From Melanocharis versteri (taxonomy: Eukaryota > Chordata > Aves > Passeriformes > Melanocharitidae): DNA of 64,000 nucleotides. Positions 38,601 to 53,600 of this stretch are shown here, one piece after another. The stretch's first letter is position 1. Each line of letters opens with the position of its first letter. Location of the stretch: contig VZTG01001078.1 in assembly GCA_013397845.1 (NCBI GenBank), positions 289,291 to 353,290 of the forward strand, written 5' to 3'. The translations under genes were made by a program, and so were the position numbers. The notes under the pieces were generated by a model. That model was given only the letters and a program-made list of their open reading frames with translations, made no database searches and was not told the DNA's origin.

Positions 38601-41600
38601 ATTTCTACTTCAAATGACACATAAACAGTTCCTGTCTGGAGGTGGCAAAGTTACAGAAGGGTTTATGTTACTTAACCCTGATGGCCAACCTATCTTATAA
38701 TTAAAAATAAACAGCAATGAAAAGGACAAATGTATTTTTTGTCAGAAAGATCACAGGTAGTTCTGCTCACATCGGGTTTTCTAGGCATAATACTAGTAGC
38801 ACAGGCACATATTTTCTTTCAAAGAAGCATCCCACCTCATGAAAAATGTGGAATCCTCCCCTGTGCTCACCACTACAGCTGGTTTGAGATATTCCTCACA
38901 TAAATTTTCAAGTTCTGGCCTACTAAACTGTACATGATTGACAGAAGTTTCAGCTGAAATCTTTAAGTAACCACCAGAATTCTCCACAGAAAGCAGGCAT
39001 TTTCATGAAAAAAAACTATCAGTCAAAAATAGCTCTGTAGCAAGAACAGTTTCGCTGGGAAATTTCCAGCAAGCTGTTTTCAGAAGTACAGACTCAAGCC
39101 TTGACAGGTTTTGAGGGGTACATAACACTGAATAGGCCTTCTTCAAGGAGTACCCAGGACATTAAAAATGGAAGTTCGTAGTTCCCATCAGTAGCAAAAT
39201 ACACAAATTCTAACAAATTACCTTTCTTTGCATTAGAAAGTTCAAGAGTTTCCACTAAGTTGTCATGGGGAACCAGATAACATGTACTGGCTTTCTTCTA
39301 AAACACAAAAGGAATATAGTTTTTCCTAGCATTTTGAAACATGCCAAATTAACAATTAATAGATTTTATTTTTTTTATTTTCAAAAGAATATTTCAAATG
39401 TTAATAGGTCCCTGCAAAATTCTTTCAAAAGTTAATAAACATCTTTAAGCTACATGTGGCATTGGCAGGAAGAACTTAAACTACAGATGGCAAAACAGAT
39501 CTCTTTATTTGCACATCCTTCTCTTCATCTGCAATGCTAAAGCAACCACAAAAAAAGGAAAATTTATTTCTGCCAAATCAATGTCAATTTCAAGTCGATT
39601 ATTCCTTCTGGGTTTACATTATAATTTGATCCAATTGGTCAATGATGAGCGCATTATTGTTTTCTATCTAGATCTGAGGTACAATCAGTGTGCAAAATTA
39701 AAAACCCCGAAGGCTATCCAAGGTAAAACTAGAAAAGACCCCAATTTTCACAGCCCTACACTCCCATGGGTACTGCACTGGTGGCATGGAATTATTTCCA
39801 ACATATGCTAAAGAAGGATAAATGGGAAGAGGACTGTGCTGTGTTTTTTCAAATGATGGAACTTCATTCACGGCTACTTGAATCTGGGATTACAATTTAT
39901 GCCTATTTACAATAACAATACACTAAATAAATACAGACTTTACCAACTTATTCAGTGCTCTTTCTATTTTCTTCCTAGTCACGCTTTATTTTGCAAAACC
40001 CACAAACTTCAATATGTAATTTATCCAATAAATTGTCAGTTGTCTTCACAGTTTCCCATGACCACAATCCCAGCTGAAGTGTATTTTCTGAGTTGAAACA
40101 CATAATTGCTGCCTCATTTTAATTCCAGTCCCATCTTAAAATACGTTTCTACTAGTAAGTCAAAAGATTAGTTTTAATTATTAGAGAATACTAATGATCT
40201 TGTACTTCAATTTAGCAGTTATCTATGGACTCTTTTTTTTCTTTCAACAAATGCTTCCTATCCTCCTCCAGGCATTTAGATCTGGTCCCTGCATGCTTGT
40301 AATGGTGGCAAGCTATGTGGAATAGGGTTGTTAAAGAGGACAAAATGAGCTGGAGAAAGAACTTGGATAATTTTTTGAATTTGCTACTCAACACCTCTCA
40401 GTGTGTATTAAGTACAAAGGTTTACATGCAGTTTTCCATCTGGGAAAGTCCCACAACCAATGGCACCTGGAATTATCTCTCTTGTATTATGCTGTTACAT
40501 TTTCATTCTAAAAATCTACTCACTGTTCTCAGGAGAGAGGATATTAGGAATAGATACAATTTTAGTCCTACTAGAAAAGATATGTTGAGACTTATAATTC
40601 ATTCGAAGAGCAACTTAAAGCTCTGTGTAAAAGGTAATTAAATGAGGACCAGGTGCAGCCTGGCTGTCAATGAGGCCAGCCTAGAAATTCTTTGGGGAGC
40701 TATTCTTCTTTTCTGGCTGTATCCTTTGGCTTTACATCCACACTGCCAATCAGCCTTACAACTTTGCAACTACCCTTGAGAAAGTTATCAATGAGTAACA
40801 GCTGAGAAGTCCTCACATCTCAAGCAAGGTGTGAATCCAAGGTAAGCAACAGGTCTGCTGCAATGCAGGAATGTGGCTTTCCCAGGCTTTTTCACTGAGC
40901 AAAGCCTTCTGTTTCCCTTAGAACCCTGAAATGTGAAGGCTGGGAGCCAGCAATTGCACAGTCTCAGGAACATCTTCCTGGGGATGGCTCATTTGAGGCA
41001 CGGAGGGATGCTCCCCTTCATCTGCCCTCTCCTCTAGGAGGACCCCAGCTCCCAGAAATCCTACCTGTAAGTAGCAAAGCCCAAGAAAGGGTGGTTTGTT
41101 ATTTACCCAGGTGCTCAGGGCTGCCTCAGCCATGCCTTTTCCATGTAGCCACAGGCCTTTATCTCTCTCTCTATGCCCCAGTTCTTCACACTAAAACACA
41201 GAGCTAATCCCACTTCTCCATCACTGGAGTGCTGCCATGAGGATAAAGAACGTAGATGTTTGGCAGCCAGTGCATAACCAACCTGCAAACCCTGCCATGA
41301 ATAATGCTTGTGCAGAGATACCTCCACTCAGCTTTTCTGCAGGTTGTTCAGGAGTTAACAGCAAGCTGCAAAATACTTACAAGAAGCATTAAGACTGGGG
41401 TTTTGCTGGTATTATTAGAGGCAGCTGGTTTATTTTAAGAATAACTGCATTAAACCACAGTTAGAGAAGTGAAGAGGTCACACTTAGCATCTCAGAGACA
41501 TGGGCTGCACGTGGTGCCCAAGAGAGCATTTGGCTGTTCCATGTAGGGTTTCTGTTCACTGATGATGGCGCCGGAGGCATTTAAGGATAACGGGATGGAA

Positions 41601-44600
41601 GCACTGATTTACTTGCTGTTAAGCAACTCTCTTATAAATTGGAGTTTGTTTTCACTCACATTGAGATACTCACTTTGATTTTCTATTCCCAACAGACAGG
41701 ACTAGGGATAGTGCTTTAAGCACAAATGCTGTCTCTGGTAAACATGGACCAATTTCTAAGTGCATTGGAAGCTTTGGGTTTTGCAAATGCACTAGAGAAC
41801 ATACTATATTTATTCTGTAACATCACTGCTTTTTGTTTGTTAGTACAAAAAAATACTGAAATTAAAGCCACATGAATATTAAATGAAGCTTTAAATAATT
41901 TATTTTTAGTTTTGCCCTGCAGATGGCTTTACTTAAGGGTACTGCCAGCAAACACTTAAAAATATACATGCACACCTGAAACAAAATTATTTTATTTCTT
42001 AATTAATGAAAACTTATTAACAGAGTGAGCGCAGAGAGCTTTAAGTAACTTTTAGGTGCATTATAATCCTTCCATTCTGGTACCCAAGTTCAGCTCCTCC
42101 AAACCAGCTGAACCAATGTGGAACTACCTGCAGGCAAGCAGGAGCTGGTAAGAAACCATCATGGTTTGAAGCCAGAAGAATGAACTGAGATTTTTTTTCA
42201 GGAAATCTTTTTTTTGCAAAAAATGTATGCCATGTTACATGGTGCTACAAAAACACCATTAGAATGACAGTTTTGAAACAATATACTGCACCTCTCTGCT
42301 TGTTAAAGGAAGTAGAGAAATTATTCACGTAAATATATTGGTTAATTTCCTTTTCTTTTCCTAACAGTGAATTGTCCAAACACTGAGAAATTGAGTTCAC
42401 CTAGTATTAAAAACTATGCACTAATTGTATAGGTATTATTTATCTCTTAGAGTGATTTTTTTGACTGTTTTTCTATGATCTCCAACGATGACTAATTGCA
42501 TAATCCTATGTCAACAACTCAGGTGTCAGACTGAAGACATGAATCAAAGCCCAAACTCAATTAAAAACAGCAACAAAATTAGGAGTAGGCATCCTATCCT
42601 CAGAGTGAGAATCTGGAAAGGCATATGCCAATACAGCTCAAACTTATTTGATAATTCAGGTAAAAATGTATTTTTCATAAAAGTTCTACTAGATTTCATT
42701 GTAGAAAAGGAGCACAAAGTCCCTGTGAGCATGGATGAAACACGTGTTTAAAACAACTCAGGACATCCTCACTCGAAATGCTTTTCAGCTTGCTCAGTTG
42801 TACTTCAGGTACATGAATTAATGGGAAATGCATGACTGAAGCTTCATACACGCATCCACAGATGGCCCTTGCCAGGAGCAAAAGACATGTAAAGTAGAGA
42901 AGTTTCAAACAGAAGGACTCACACTGCTATAGAGAATACCGGTGTGTGCTATCCTGTAAGAGGTAGGATAATCAGGCACCGTCCTGATTTGAGTGATAAA
43001 AATGAATATAGATTGGGATAGACTGTAAAGTACTGTAAATCAACACAGCAGCATTAACTTCAGAGCTGAAGAACTCGGCCATCCCGCTTAATTGACATTT
43101 TAAGCCTGAATGAGACCAGCAGATTCTCAATATCTTGAATAATAATTAGACTGTATCCTATATATAATGCATAAAGAGGCACACTTCTCATTCTAGTGAT
43201 AAAATTTGGTATTTCTGGGTGAATAGATGTAATGACAAAGAAGGAAATTAACAGCAAATCACTGTGGCTAATAAGGAAGTGTTGATCCAAAATATTAATT
43301 CTCTCCAGAGAGGGAAGACAAGCTAGACAGTAGGCTGCAGCAGTGCTGCAGAAGAATTGGCAATTAGACAAATGCTGTGTGCACTATCTTTGAAGTACAA
43401 AGAAATGATTTGTCTTTGCCAGACTGGGAAGAAGGTAAGCTGACATAAATTAGAAGACATTAATGGATGTTAGTTTCTTATTATTCACATTGGCAAAGTT
43501 CTCCATCATCTTCGTGGAATACAAGTATCAGCTAGAAAAATGCACAGACAGTTTCACTCTGTTATCACAGGCTCCTCCAGACCATTACTTCAAAATCAAT
43601 CCCTGCAGCAATGCCCAAATGCCAAACAGGTCAAGAACACAGCACAGCTGACACTGTTCATTCCATTTCTAGTGGTCCAAACACACATAATGCCATTCCT
43701 CTCTCAGCTCTGCCTGTTCTGCAGAGTAGCTTGTTCACCTTCTCACCCACACATACACCACACAAAAAAAGCAGTTATTTATTTTAATAAAATTCCACTG
43801 AGAATATGCAGAGCAACTCAGTAAAAGGAAAGGATATTTAGTCAGCTTTATGCACCAGTGTTTGTATTTCTGATGAGCAAGGCCTGGAATGGTAATTAAG
43901 GCTGTTGCACACTGCTCTGGAAGGCCGCTCAGGACCACACCAGACCTTCAGCAACACAAATACTGCAGCACGGGATTGCTAAATGTTGTGTAAAGTCTCC
44001 CAAAGAAATGGCACACTGGCCAGGGACAGATGCAGAGCAATAGCCTTGAAGATTTAAAAAACTTGTCTGATGAGGTCCCTGAGCAGGACTTCCAACCTAA
44101 GGGAGTGTTTCTACACACAGGACAGTCAGTTGTTCTTGCAATGCCTACTAGTTATTAAAGCAGATTTCCCATCAGTGATGACTCATTTTAGCTGCTCTGG
44201 TTCAGAAAAGTAAGTAAACAACAGCCACAGGTCATTTCAATGGTGTTGAAGGACCAGAAAATGAAGATTTTGGAGTACAAAAGGGGAAGAATTGTGCTTG
44301 ATAATTGCATGGAAATGTAAATGCTTTGGGGATATTACATGGAGGCAGCACATGGCACAAAGTTAGAGGTATTTTGGTAAGTCAGAGTACAAATGGAACG
44401 TCTTGTTATGCAGATGATCTCAGTTCTGTTTGTGCACTTTCACACGTGCCTCCTGTCTGTTTAGTAAGACCGTGGTAGATAAGATTGTGATGGCCTCTCA
44501 CATCTTCCAGGACACTTGTGGCACTAGATTTTGAGGCTTTTTTGGTTTGGTTTGGTTCTTTTTTTACGAACAAGTTTGGATCCCAGCATTGTTAGAGGCA

Positions 44601-47600
44601 AGCATTTTATTTTACTATTTCTTAATTCAACTTTGTTCTAGCAATTGGGAGCCTAGTCCTTTGGATTAACAGCCAAGCTGGAAGCTGGTTAGATACAGAA
44701 AGTGAGCAAATTTTTAAGTTGCCTGCTATGCTAAACTCCCATTTCAAGGCTCTAGCACGCTTGCTAAGCAATACAGCCAGCACCTACAGATCTAACACCT
44801 ACCTCTGAGCTTCCACAGGCCCAAAGGGCTAGGGAAAACAGCTTTGTTTTGATGTGCAAATAAATCCATGCATACTTGTACCATTGCTCATATAGGGGGT
44901 TCATGAAAAATCTAATACCTTATCACAACTTGTATCAAAACGGAGCATTTTGCAGATGTGAAATAGGAACAGACCCAGGCTGGAAATGGATTCAGTGATA
45001 ACTGGTTTTGCCTGATGACTTTTATAGACAGCAACCTCACGTGCAGAGACTTCTAGGCATTCCACAGCTTTGCTGGGTGGTGATGGGGAAGATAAAGCAA
45101 ACAATTTTCCTTTATCTGAAAATGTGTAAATGAATGATTCAACCGCTCTATCAGTGATGATTGCTAAATGGTTCTTCTCAACTTCTATCAATAGCCTGAT
45201 GAAAGGAATTAATGCTGACATTGATAAATTGTTTTCTCAGGCATTGAGACTTCATGACAAGAGAGGAATTCTTTGAGGTCAGAAGACACTGTATCAGTTG
45301 AATATTGTTCTTCATTACATGCATTGGAGGCACCCAGTGATTTTCTGGGCATTTAAGCAACTTGTGGCTTATTCCTTTCCCTCTCCAGAGTGATGTGGAT
45401 CACCTCTCTTTACTGAATGCACAGGCTACAACACAGATCAGTTTGCTCACCACCTTTCCTCTCTCACTTCTCCTGTTACATTTATCTTGGTAATCCATTA
45501 CAGACCTCACGTAATCTGCCTCCAGGTTTTGAGGGTTCCTTAATGTAAATGTGTTTGCTCAAATATATCAGACTTAATGGACATGCTTTAGGATGATGCA
45601 TGTCAAATTTAATGTATTTACCACATTAATCAGGCTTGTTTCCTTCACATCTATTTCAATTCCCCAAGAATGAGAAAACATGAATTTAATAGCTGTTTAC
45701 TTAGTACCCCAGTAAAAACACCCAAAGTTTTAGTGATTTACATAATGGTGGACAAAACCAAGTATTTGGTTTGGCAGAGGGGGGTGTCCAGTATTTTTTT
45801 TTCTCTCTTTGGAAACTTGGTACAAGCTTATTAAACAAGCAGAGGGACTGCTATTGTTTTCAGCAAGCTTTGGAATAAGACATCAGATAATTTATTTAAG
45901 TAAGCACTATGAGTATGTACATTAAATGGCACATTGAGAAATGAAATGTGAAACATAATTTCTCAGTTCCAGTGTTCATCAGACCTAGATTTCAGAGAGA
46001 AACCAAGAGAAAAAAAAAAGGCAGATGGCACTGGAGCAAGGATCTGCTGGTTAGAAATGTTATTGTTCTGGATACAGAAAGGCAGGCTCTGAATGGTAGT
46101 CTGGATTTGTGGGGAGTCCACACAAGCAGTGACCACCAGCTTCAAACGATGCAGGCGAACAAACATGAGGAGAAAAGTGAGAAAAGAAAATGGATGTATT
46201 TGTGGGAAAAAACATACATAAGAACCAGGAAGAGGAAAGGAGCCAGAAACAAATTTATCTGAAGCACAAGAAATAATGAAGGTCCTTCTCATAGAAAAGT
46301 CTGCTCATGAAGTGTGTTTTCTTACTATCATATGTGTAATTTCATAGTATGGCTACTGGGTGCTGCAGAAAACAATATCAGAATACAACAGCCAAGGCTA
46401 TCATCTTTAGTATTTGATACATCAACACAAACAATTGTAATGTTGATATTTCATTGTAAGTCAAACCCTCTTCTATCTGCAACGTTATATGTTCTCCCTT
46501 TGATATCAGTATATGTGTAAAATTGCTATCAAGGAGCTGGCAACTTATCTATAAAACTTGCTGTGAAGGACTTCCCTGGTTTCTACTGCAAATGGAGTTT
46601 GATCACTTTGCTGTATATAAAGCTTAAAGGAGGGGATTTTAAAACACAATGCAACATATAAAATACTCACTACACTTCTTCTCTGGAACATGAAGCATAT
46701 AAGGGATTCAACCGAATGCTCTCTAAAGAAGACAAATCTCCAAAAATTTACTTGAAAAAAAAGTTTCTTCCTTTTTCTGACCAGATTGCCTTTAAATTAC
46801 ACTGCAAAACCCTTCTGAAAGGTTGTTCTTGGAAAGCAGAAAGAGCGATGATAAAGCCTGCCATAAGGCAGATGATTATCAAAAAATTTAATGGAATTGA
46901 GCACTGGGCTACAGCAGAGCTACAAAAGAATTCCTTGATCTCAGTGTGTGTTTTTGTTCTGGCACAAAGCAGCAAAGTCTACAGTGCACTTTTAATGTTG
47001 CTTTGATAGCGTGGAAGCCCAGCCCTCTACCTAGCTAGAGACTTTTCAAAACCCTTCTAAGTCTCTGAAGGCATTTGCTCTGTGTTATCCACAAGGTTCT
47101 CATTTAACACTGGATGAATCCATTTTGAGCAACTGACCTGCACCTCTAATGAAAATTTGACAAGAATTAGTTCCAAGTCCTTCTTCAAAGTTTCAAAAAT
47201 TCTGGCTACTTATCTTCATAATCTTTGCCTAGCTCTGAATTTCACTTGAAATTCTTGAAACAAACAACAGGGATCAATGCACAGCTAGCCAGTTTCTTTC
47301 CAGGAACTGTGAATCTTTCTACTGTGGATTCTAACCCCAGCCTGCCTCAGGGATTTAACTCCCCACACAACTTCAGTAGGAAGTACCTTGTGCTTCCAGT
47401 GAAGCAGGCAGCACCAATAACACACACATATATTTTGGATCGCTACGACCAATTCTCCTGTTACCAAGTATTTGCTCTCTACAGAACCCACAAGAAAACT
47501 TCAGGTCTATTCAGATTGTTAAAATCTATTTTATTTTTACCAGTGATGTTATTTTGATGAAAAAATCTACCTGCAGTGATGTCCCTGATGTCAAAACTCA

Positions 47601-50600
47601 AGAGGCTTTTACTAAACAATGAATCTGCCCTGTTAGCTCAAGCAGTCATATATTAAATATAACATCTGAAACCATAAGCTTTCCAGTTCAATAAAAGAAT
47701 TCCTTCAGATGAACTGTCCATGCTTCCATGTACTCCCTGCATTTCAGTGCTTTAGATCAGAAGTGGTTTTTTGATTCACTTATATTGCTAAGGATGGAAT
47801 GCCTGCTGGAAATCCACTATGAAGAATAAATATATTCACACATAGAAATATCTGTGACAAAAAAAGAAACCCTCTTTCTTTGTATTGAAACCTGAGTACA
47901 AATTTAAGAATAGACTTGAAACTTTCTCAGACACTTCTCATCAGCCTATTTATGCTGAAGTTGTGTTTTGTGTGAAGCTTGAGTATATCATTAGCAAAAA
48001 GCTTATTCCATGCTGACTCGCTCCACTAGCAAATTTGCCAATGATTTTGGTTAACAAAAAGAAAAGGAAACTGGACCCAGCAAATTTATCATCAGGCAAC
48101 TTTCAAAGTGGGGTTTGATAAACCACCAAAGTGTTGCTGTCTGAGAAAATGGCACATTCAGTCTTTCCCTTCAGCCTCAGCAGAGGTTCTTACCAGCCCT
48201 GAAGAATGATATGATTAATTACGACTAAATTTCCTGTTCATTACAGATATATTCCCAAAAAGAAAACAGCCTGTTAATTTGTGTATACCCAAAAATACTG
48301 CTGCTGCGTACCCTAGTATTCCCAGGAGAAGTTGTCTGCAAGAATGAATTCTTCAATAATTAGCATTTGTTTGCTTGTGCCATGGATTTTTGACTTTTCC
48401 CTTGAAGCTGTTTATCAATGAAAATTCTGAATGCATTATAATTAATACAATCACACTTTTCCAGGAGTAGCTGCTAATTTGAAACAGTACTTGAAATATG
48501 AAACATTGAACTTTTTAACAAATGCTTTGTTCTTCTCAAGATGTCCAATTATTACATTCTGTATATAAAGGTGTCATCTGTAACTGTCTTGTAAGTTTTT
48601 GGGCCATTGTGACAATGGAGAAATTCAAGACAAATAATGACACTTCTACTCCCTTGGGGGGAACAGAATTCTTTTTCTTTGTAAAATGAAGGCACCTCTT
48701 TTTTACGTTTACATGGGAACAATACTGTCAGGAGCTTGACACATCATCTGTGCATTCAATAAAGGAATTTTATTTATAGGAATACTTGAAGACCCTGCTG
48801 TACCTGTCTGAGCTGGGGAGTCTGTCATGACATGAAGGGGAAGTCAACCTTTTCATCATGTCCTTCCTCTTACTAGATAAAGCATTTCCCACTTTATCCC
48901 TCTTTCAAAACACAACTACTTTATTGCAAAGGGCTTGAGGGAAGAGCTCTGAGGATGCCTGGACCCCAGAGGGATACTCATGGACCCTTAGGTCTGCTGT
49001 CTGTGGGCGTGGGAGCACTGGCAGCATCTGTGCTGCCAGGGCCACGTTTGGTTTCCTCAATGACTCTACAGCAAAGGCATCCAGGGTGTAACATATTTTA
49101 AAAAACTTTCAAAATGATTTAAATATATTTTGAAGAACAATATAGCACAATATAAACGACTGCTTCATATGGAAATGATCATATGTTCCTGGGATATAAG
49201 TACATGAGGAGGGAAATTGCATATAACTGGGCATTGTTGCTTTCTTTCATTTGAGCAGATCTGAAGAGCCAGCAAAATACTTAAATTGGTTTAGATCAGC
49301 AACTGACAATTAAAAACCTAGCAACTGGTATTTTACAGATTTTTTGATTCATACCCAGGAGTATCTCCCTGCTAGAACGTGATGAACCAGAATTGTCTCA
49401 CATGACACATACCTAGAAGACTGTTATTAGTATCTTGTTTATTGGTTAACTGGGCAGGACTGATGTCAGTTTAGTTATTTTAGTGCCAATGACAGAAACA
49501 CGTGTTTTTCCTGCTACATAAAAAACATTTTCCCTGCTTAATCATAGCCTTTCTACATCTTCTGTACATTCAGCTCTAAGTCTGTTTGGATCAAACCCAG
49601 TAGAATAAATGCATTAAAATACAGCTAAAAACCCACAGCGAACTTGGTTTTCTGGGGAAACAAGGGGGAATGGCCTTAAGATGATGGAGAGTGGATTTAG
49701 GAATTAGTAAAATGTTCTTTACTATAAGGGTGGTGAGGCCATGGAACAAGTTAGTGAGAGAAGCTGTGGCTGCATAGAGTTTCAGCAGGAAAAAAAATCA
49801 GTATCTTTCTAGGAAAACTTTGTATCAGAAAAACGACAGAACCTCTACCAAGGAATTTTAAAAGCATCTGAAAACCTGCTCCATAACCACTATGTCTGAG
49901 TCAGAGACTCAGATTTGGTGCCTGTGGGAGGAGCAAAATATTAATACTCTCAAAAGCCAGCAGCACAATATATTACAGAACCCAATAACCAATAAAACAT
50001 CAAAATATAGCAGCTACGCCTCAGCTACAACCACAACACTGATAAACACCAAGGATGCTCTGGAGTCTTTTTATGAAAAAAACCTCTGCAAATAGTTGGG
50101 TTTTATTTTCTTTTTCAGTGTCTAGATTTAAAAAATAAATTGAAACATTTCCCACAATTCAAAGTAAAAGTTTTGAGAATTTTTGGGATGGAGGCAAAGT
50201 AATTATTTCAGTATGAGGAAAAATAATTTTGAACAATCTTAGGTCAGGCATTCTCTGCCGGGCAATTTCTGGTAACAGAAAATAAGTCCTTTCTGCACAG
50301 GATGAGAGGCATGTATTTCTGTTTGCAGGGCCAGTGCCTGCCCACTCACAGAGTGCCCTCAGAGTCTTACACTGTACAAAGTTCTTGTGATTCAGTTGCT
50401 GTCATGGAGCCAGGTTATGGCTGAGGTCTTGGACAGGGGAGAGTTTAGGGATCTTTCCCTCAGGTAACACAGCCAGAGTTTATTTGTCTGAATTTGGGAC
50501 TGAAAGGGCTTTACAAGTCAATAAAGCATGCAAACATTTTCCTACTGCCCCTGAAAGAAATGTGTTTTGACATGACACCTCCGTCTGGACTTGCTGGGTT

Positions 50601-53600
50601 GGCAGCATCAGATTTTAACTTTTTAATGAAATTTTTTACGGCAGTCTCTATATGCAAAGGGAACTTGCTAAAGGTGAATTTTTCTTGTTCAGTCAGTTCC
50701 TTTTATTGGTGACACACTGCTCTAATACAAACCTCAGACTTCTGTTTTGTCCTCCATTGCCTATTAGATATTTTTATGTGTACTGAGATTAAAAAACAGT
50801 ACGTGCCAATCACCAGGCAGGGTGGATGGTGCTACCCTTCTACAGCAAAGGCAACTTTATTTTCAATAACAGCTTTAGGGTCTTCTGAACAGACACCTGT
50901 TTGCTACTCCTCGTGATTTCGTTTATCACAGCAATTATTCTGCTATTTAAATTTTATTCTGAATTTTACTAATCCAAGGCCAGATGACAGAGTTACAGTA
51001 TGTCAGTATTACTCCCACTGAAAGTTCCATGCACAACAACCCTCACATTAAGCCACTACAACCCACTGCTCTTGGAGGCTGAAATGATCTTCCATAACCA
51101 GGACCCAAGGCCCTCATTCAAACATTGTATTGCCCACAATGGTAATGGGATGTCCTCATCTCATGCATTTGATGAAATCTGGCTATCCAGGAGCTAAATG
51201 AAGGCTACAGCTGACATAAGGGGGCAAACAAATAAAGTAATGAGAATTAAACATGTCTTTTTCCCGAGAACTGACAGCAATAAAATCCAGTGTAAAATAT
51301 AATTTTGTACCTATCACATGACTCTGACATGTAGTCCTTGTCATGGTGTCCTCCTCTTCTTCTTGCAGGTTTTCTGTGACTACTTTAGCCTGTACATAGT
51401 GCAACAACAAAAGTGAAGAACATCTGTGACTCTGTTTATGTTGCTTCATGACAACTACAGAATATTTTTCAGAAATAAATCAGAGTATAATTACATGGCA
51501 GCTAAGAGTGGAATATATAACCTGTCTTATTCTATGAATGATATCTGATGATAACAACTTTAATTTCATTCAAAATCACAGTACGCAGCAGTGAAAAATA
51601 CCCTTGGAAGATGCACTTCTTCAAAATAAAAACCTAATATATGGTGTGGTATCTCTTCAGTTCAGTTTGCAAACACTGAACTTCGGCATTTTTATTTCCA
51701 CCTCTGTTAAAAAGCATTTATTAGCTAGACAGGAGAAAAAATTCATTTAAGAATGCAGTGCACTCTAAGTGCCTGTATGTGGTATTCAAGTTTGTGTTAT
51801 TTAAATCCCTCAGATATTCTGGGTTTTTTTCAGACAAAGATGTTATTCTGCACTCCTATTTCCCAAGTGTACAGATAATCTGAGTCCCTCCCTAGCACAC
51901 AGTGAAATCCCCCTCCATCAAGTGCCATCAGTGGCCACAATTCAGATCCAAGGACATATTTTGCTGCCATGCTACATAAATTGAACAGGAATAAAGATAC
52001 TTCCAGGGTGATGAGAGGAAGAAAGGCAGCACCACAGAAAAAATTGCTTTCAATATCTCAGGGATCTTAAATTATTTGCTAATTACTCTCTGCTGTTTTA
52101 AACTGCTTACAGCACGCTCACAATAAAAAGAGCCCATTTTGTAATCTAAACCACTGGAATTTATCATCATTTGCATGACATATCTTCGACCACAGTGTAA
52201 ATCCTGCTGGCTGGGTTACACAAGCAGCCCTGTTGATCTCTTGAGAGCAGCCTAAGTACGACACCAAAGACTCGCTCTCTAGATTTGTAAAAGTGCATTT
52301 ATCATCCCTTAATCCTAAGGATTTGATGACATCTTTTCTTTCTTCCAAAATGCCTCTCTTCAGGCTATGGAAAATGAGGAGGCGAGTGAAGGTTTGGCAC
52401 CCAGTTCCGGGTGGAACAGTTTCTCACATTTGCAGAGTGCACGGCCAAGTGCTGCCGTGACATTTCACAATATTGCGAGAGATCCCTGGGTGCTCCCCAA
52501 ACACACAGACTGCGCACACGGAGTGCCACACAAAACTCCTGGTGTCTCGGGTTTGCTGCCACACTTCCACCTCACAAAGTGAAGCCCGTGGCTGTTCTAA
52601 ATCACACAGGGCTGTAATAAAATCACAAAGATGAAATGAAGCAGCGCAGCACAAAAATGATTGTATCTCACCTTAAGCTCCAGCCAAGGACATGAAAAAG
52701 TACTGGAGAATGGGGAATATCCTTGGTGTAGGCTAAAGTGTTCTGTATTTCTGCTGGCTGGCCTTTAGAGCAAAGTGCTTTTTTGATGAACGCTAACGGG
52801 AAGTGTATCCCTCTGAAGGTGAATGCACAAGGCCACCATTGGTGGAGCATTGCTTTTTCCATAAATTCAGCAGCAGTCCAGCAATAACATTCTTTGCATG
52901 AACAGAAATCAGAGGTAATCGGTGCATATGTTATGGCATAATAGTGCCTCAAGCCTTTACCTGGCACATCATAAGAAAAGTGATTTAATCATCAAAAATT
53001 AAATAGCTTTTAAAAGAAAAAAAACTTGCTAGAAAATTAATGTTAAAAACTGTTCTGGCCAGGATTTAAAGCAGCAGTATATATCTGATAAGCAGTTTGG
53101 AAATACAGCAGCTTCTGCACTGAACCGTAAGACTGAGCGCACTTTGCATTGTTCAGAAAAGAAAAGAAATCTTCCTGGTTTAGGGCTTTTCAAAAGATTT
53201 ATGCTGTTTTCTCCAAAAGCATTAATTTTGTCTTTTTATGAGCAAAAAAATGCTCAACAGGCCACTCTACTGCATGCGACTGATTTCAGTCACAGCTATC
53301 TTCCAGCCCTTTGCAATCTGCTTCAAAGTAAGCAGGCACCAAAGAATAACTGGAAATGCTAGTAATAAGATTCATGAACTTTGAATTTAAAGACTTTGCA
53401 TTGTTTTTCTTTTAGAAGTTTGGAGGACAAGATGAAATACCACATATTGAGGAATCTTAAGGTATATCTCTTTCATAAGTTAGCATTAATAACCGTAAGC
53501 ACATTTTAAATCTTGTTATTCTAGATGTCCTCAGTCTTTTGGCATTAGATATTTCTTTCAGGAATTAAGTGCCACAGTAAACACAATATGAAACTCAAAA

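Larger units (their letters stand above)
32802..51310 (-). other. NCKAP5: NCKAP5 intron, 18.5 kb
   Basis: GTACAAAA donor at 51310 and CCTTAG acceptor at 32802. It holds the 49-bp tandem array (33521-33716), a TTTGG simple repeat (44538-44566), a diverged CR1 piece (49665-49790) and the candidate alternative exon 39222-39297. The rest is AT-rich sequence in which I see no gene. Confidence 0.7.

Noticed and set aside
38870..38950. Exon-like minus-strand segment with a TTTCAG acceptor and a good GTG/GTGAGC donor
   Set aside because: Its phases (1 to 0) cannot be inserted between the flanking NCKAP5 exons without a frameshift, and no known protein segment matches.
44901..45221. 106-codon minus-strand frame with SSPSPPSKAVECLEVSARE
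   Set aside because: It has a possible acceptor but no donor in a compatible phase; the mammalian-like direct join from 51311 to 32801 already explains the protein.
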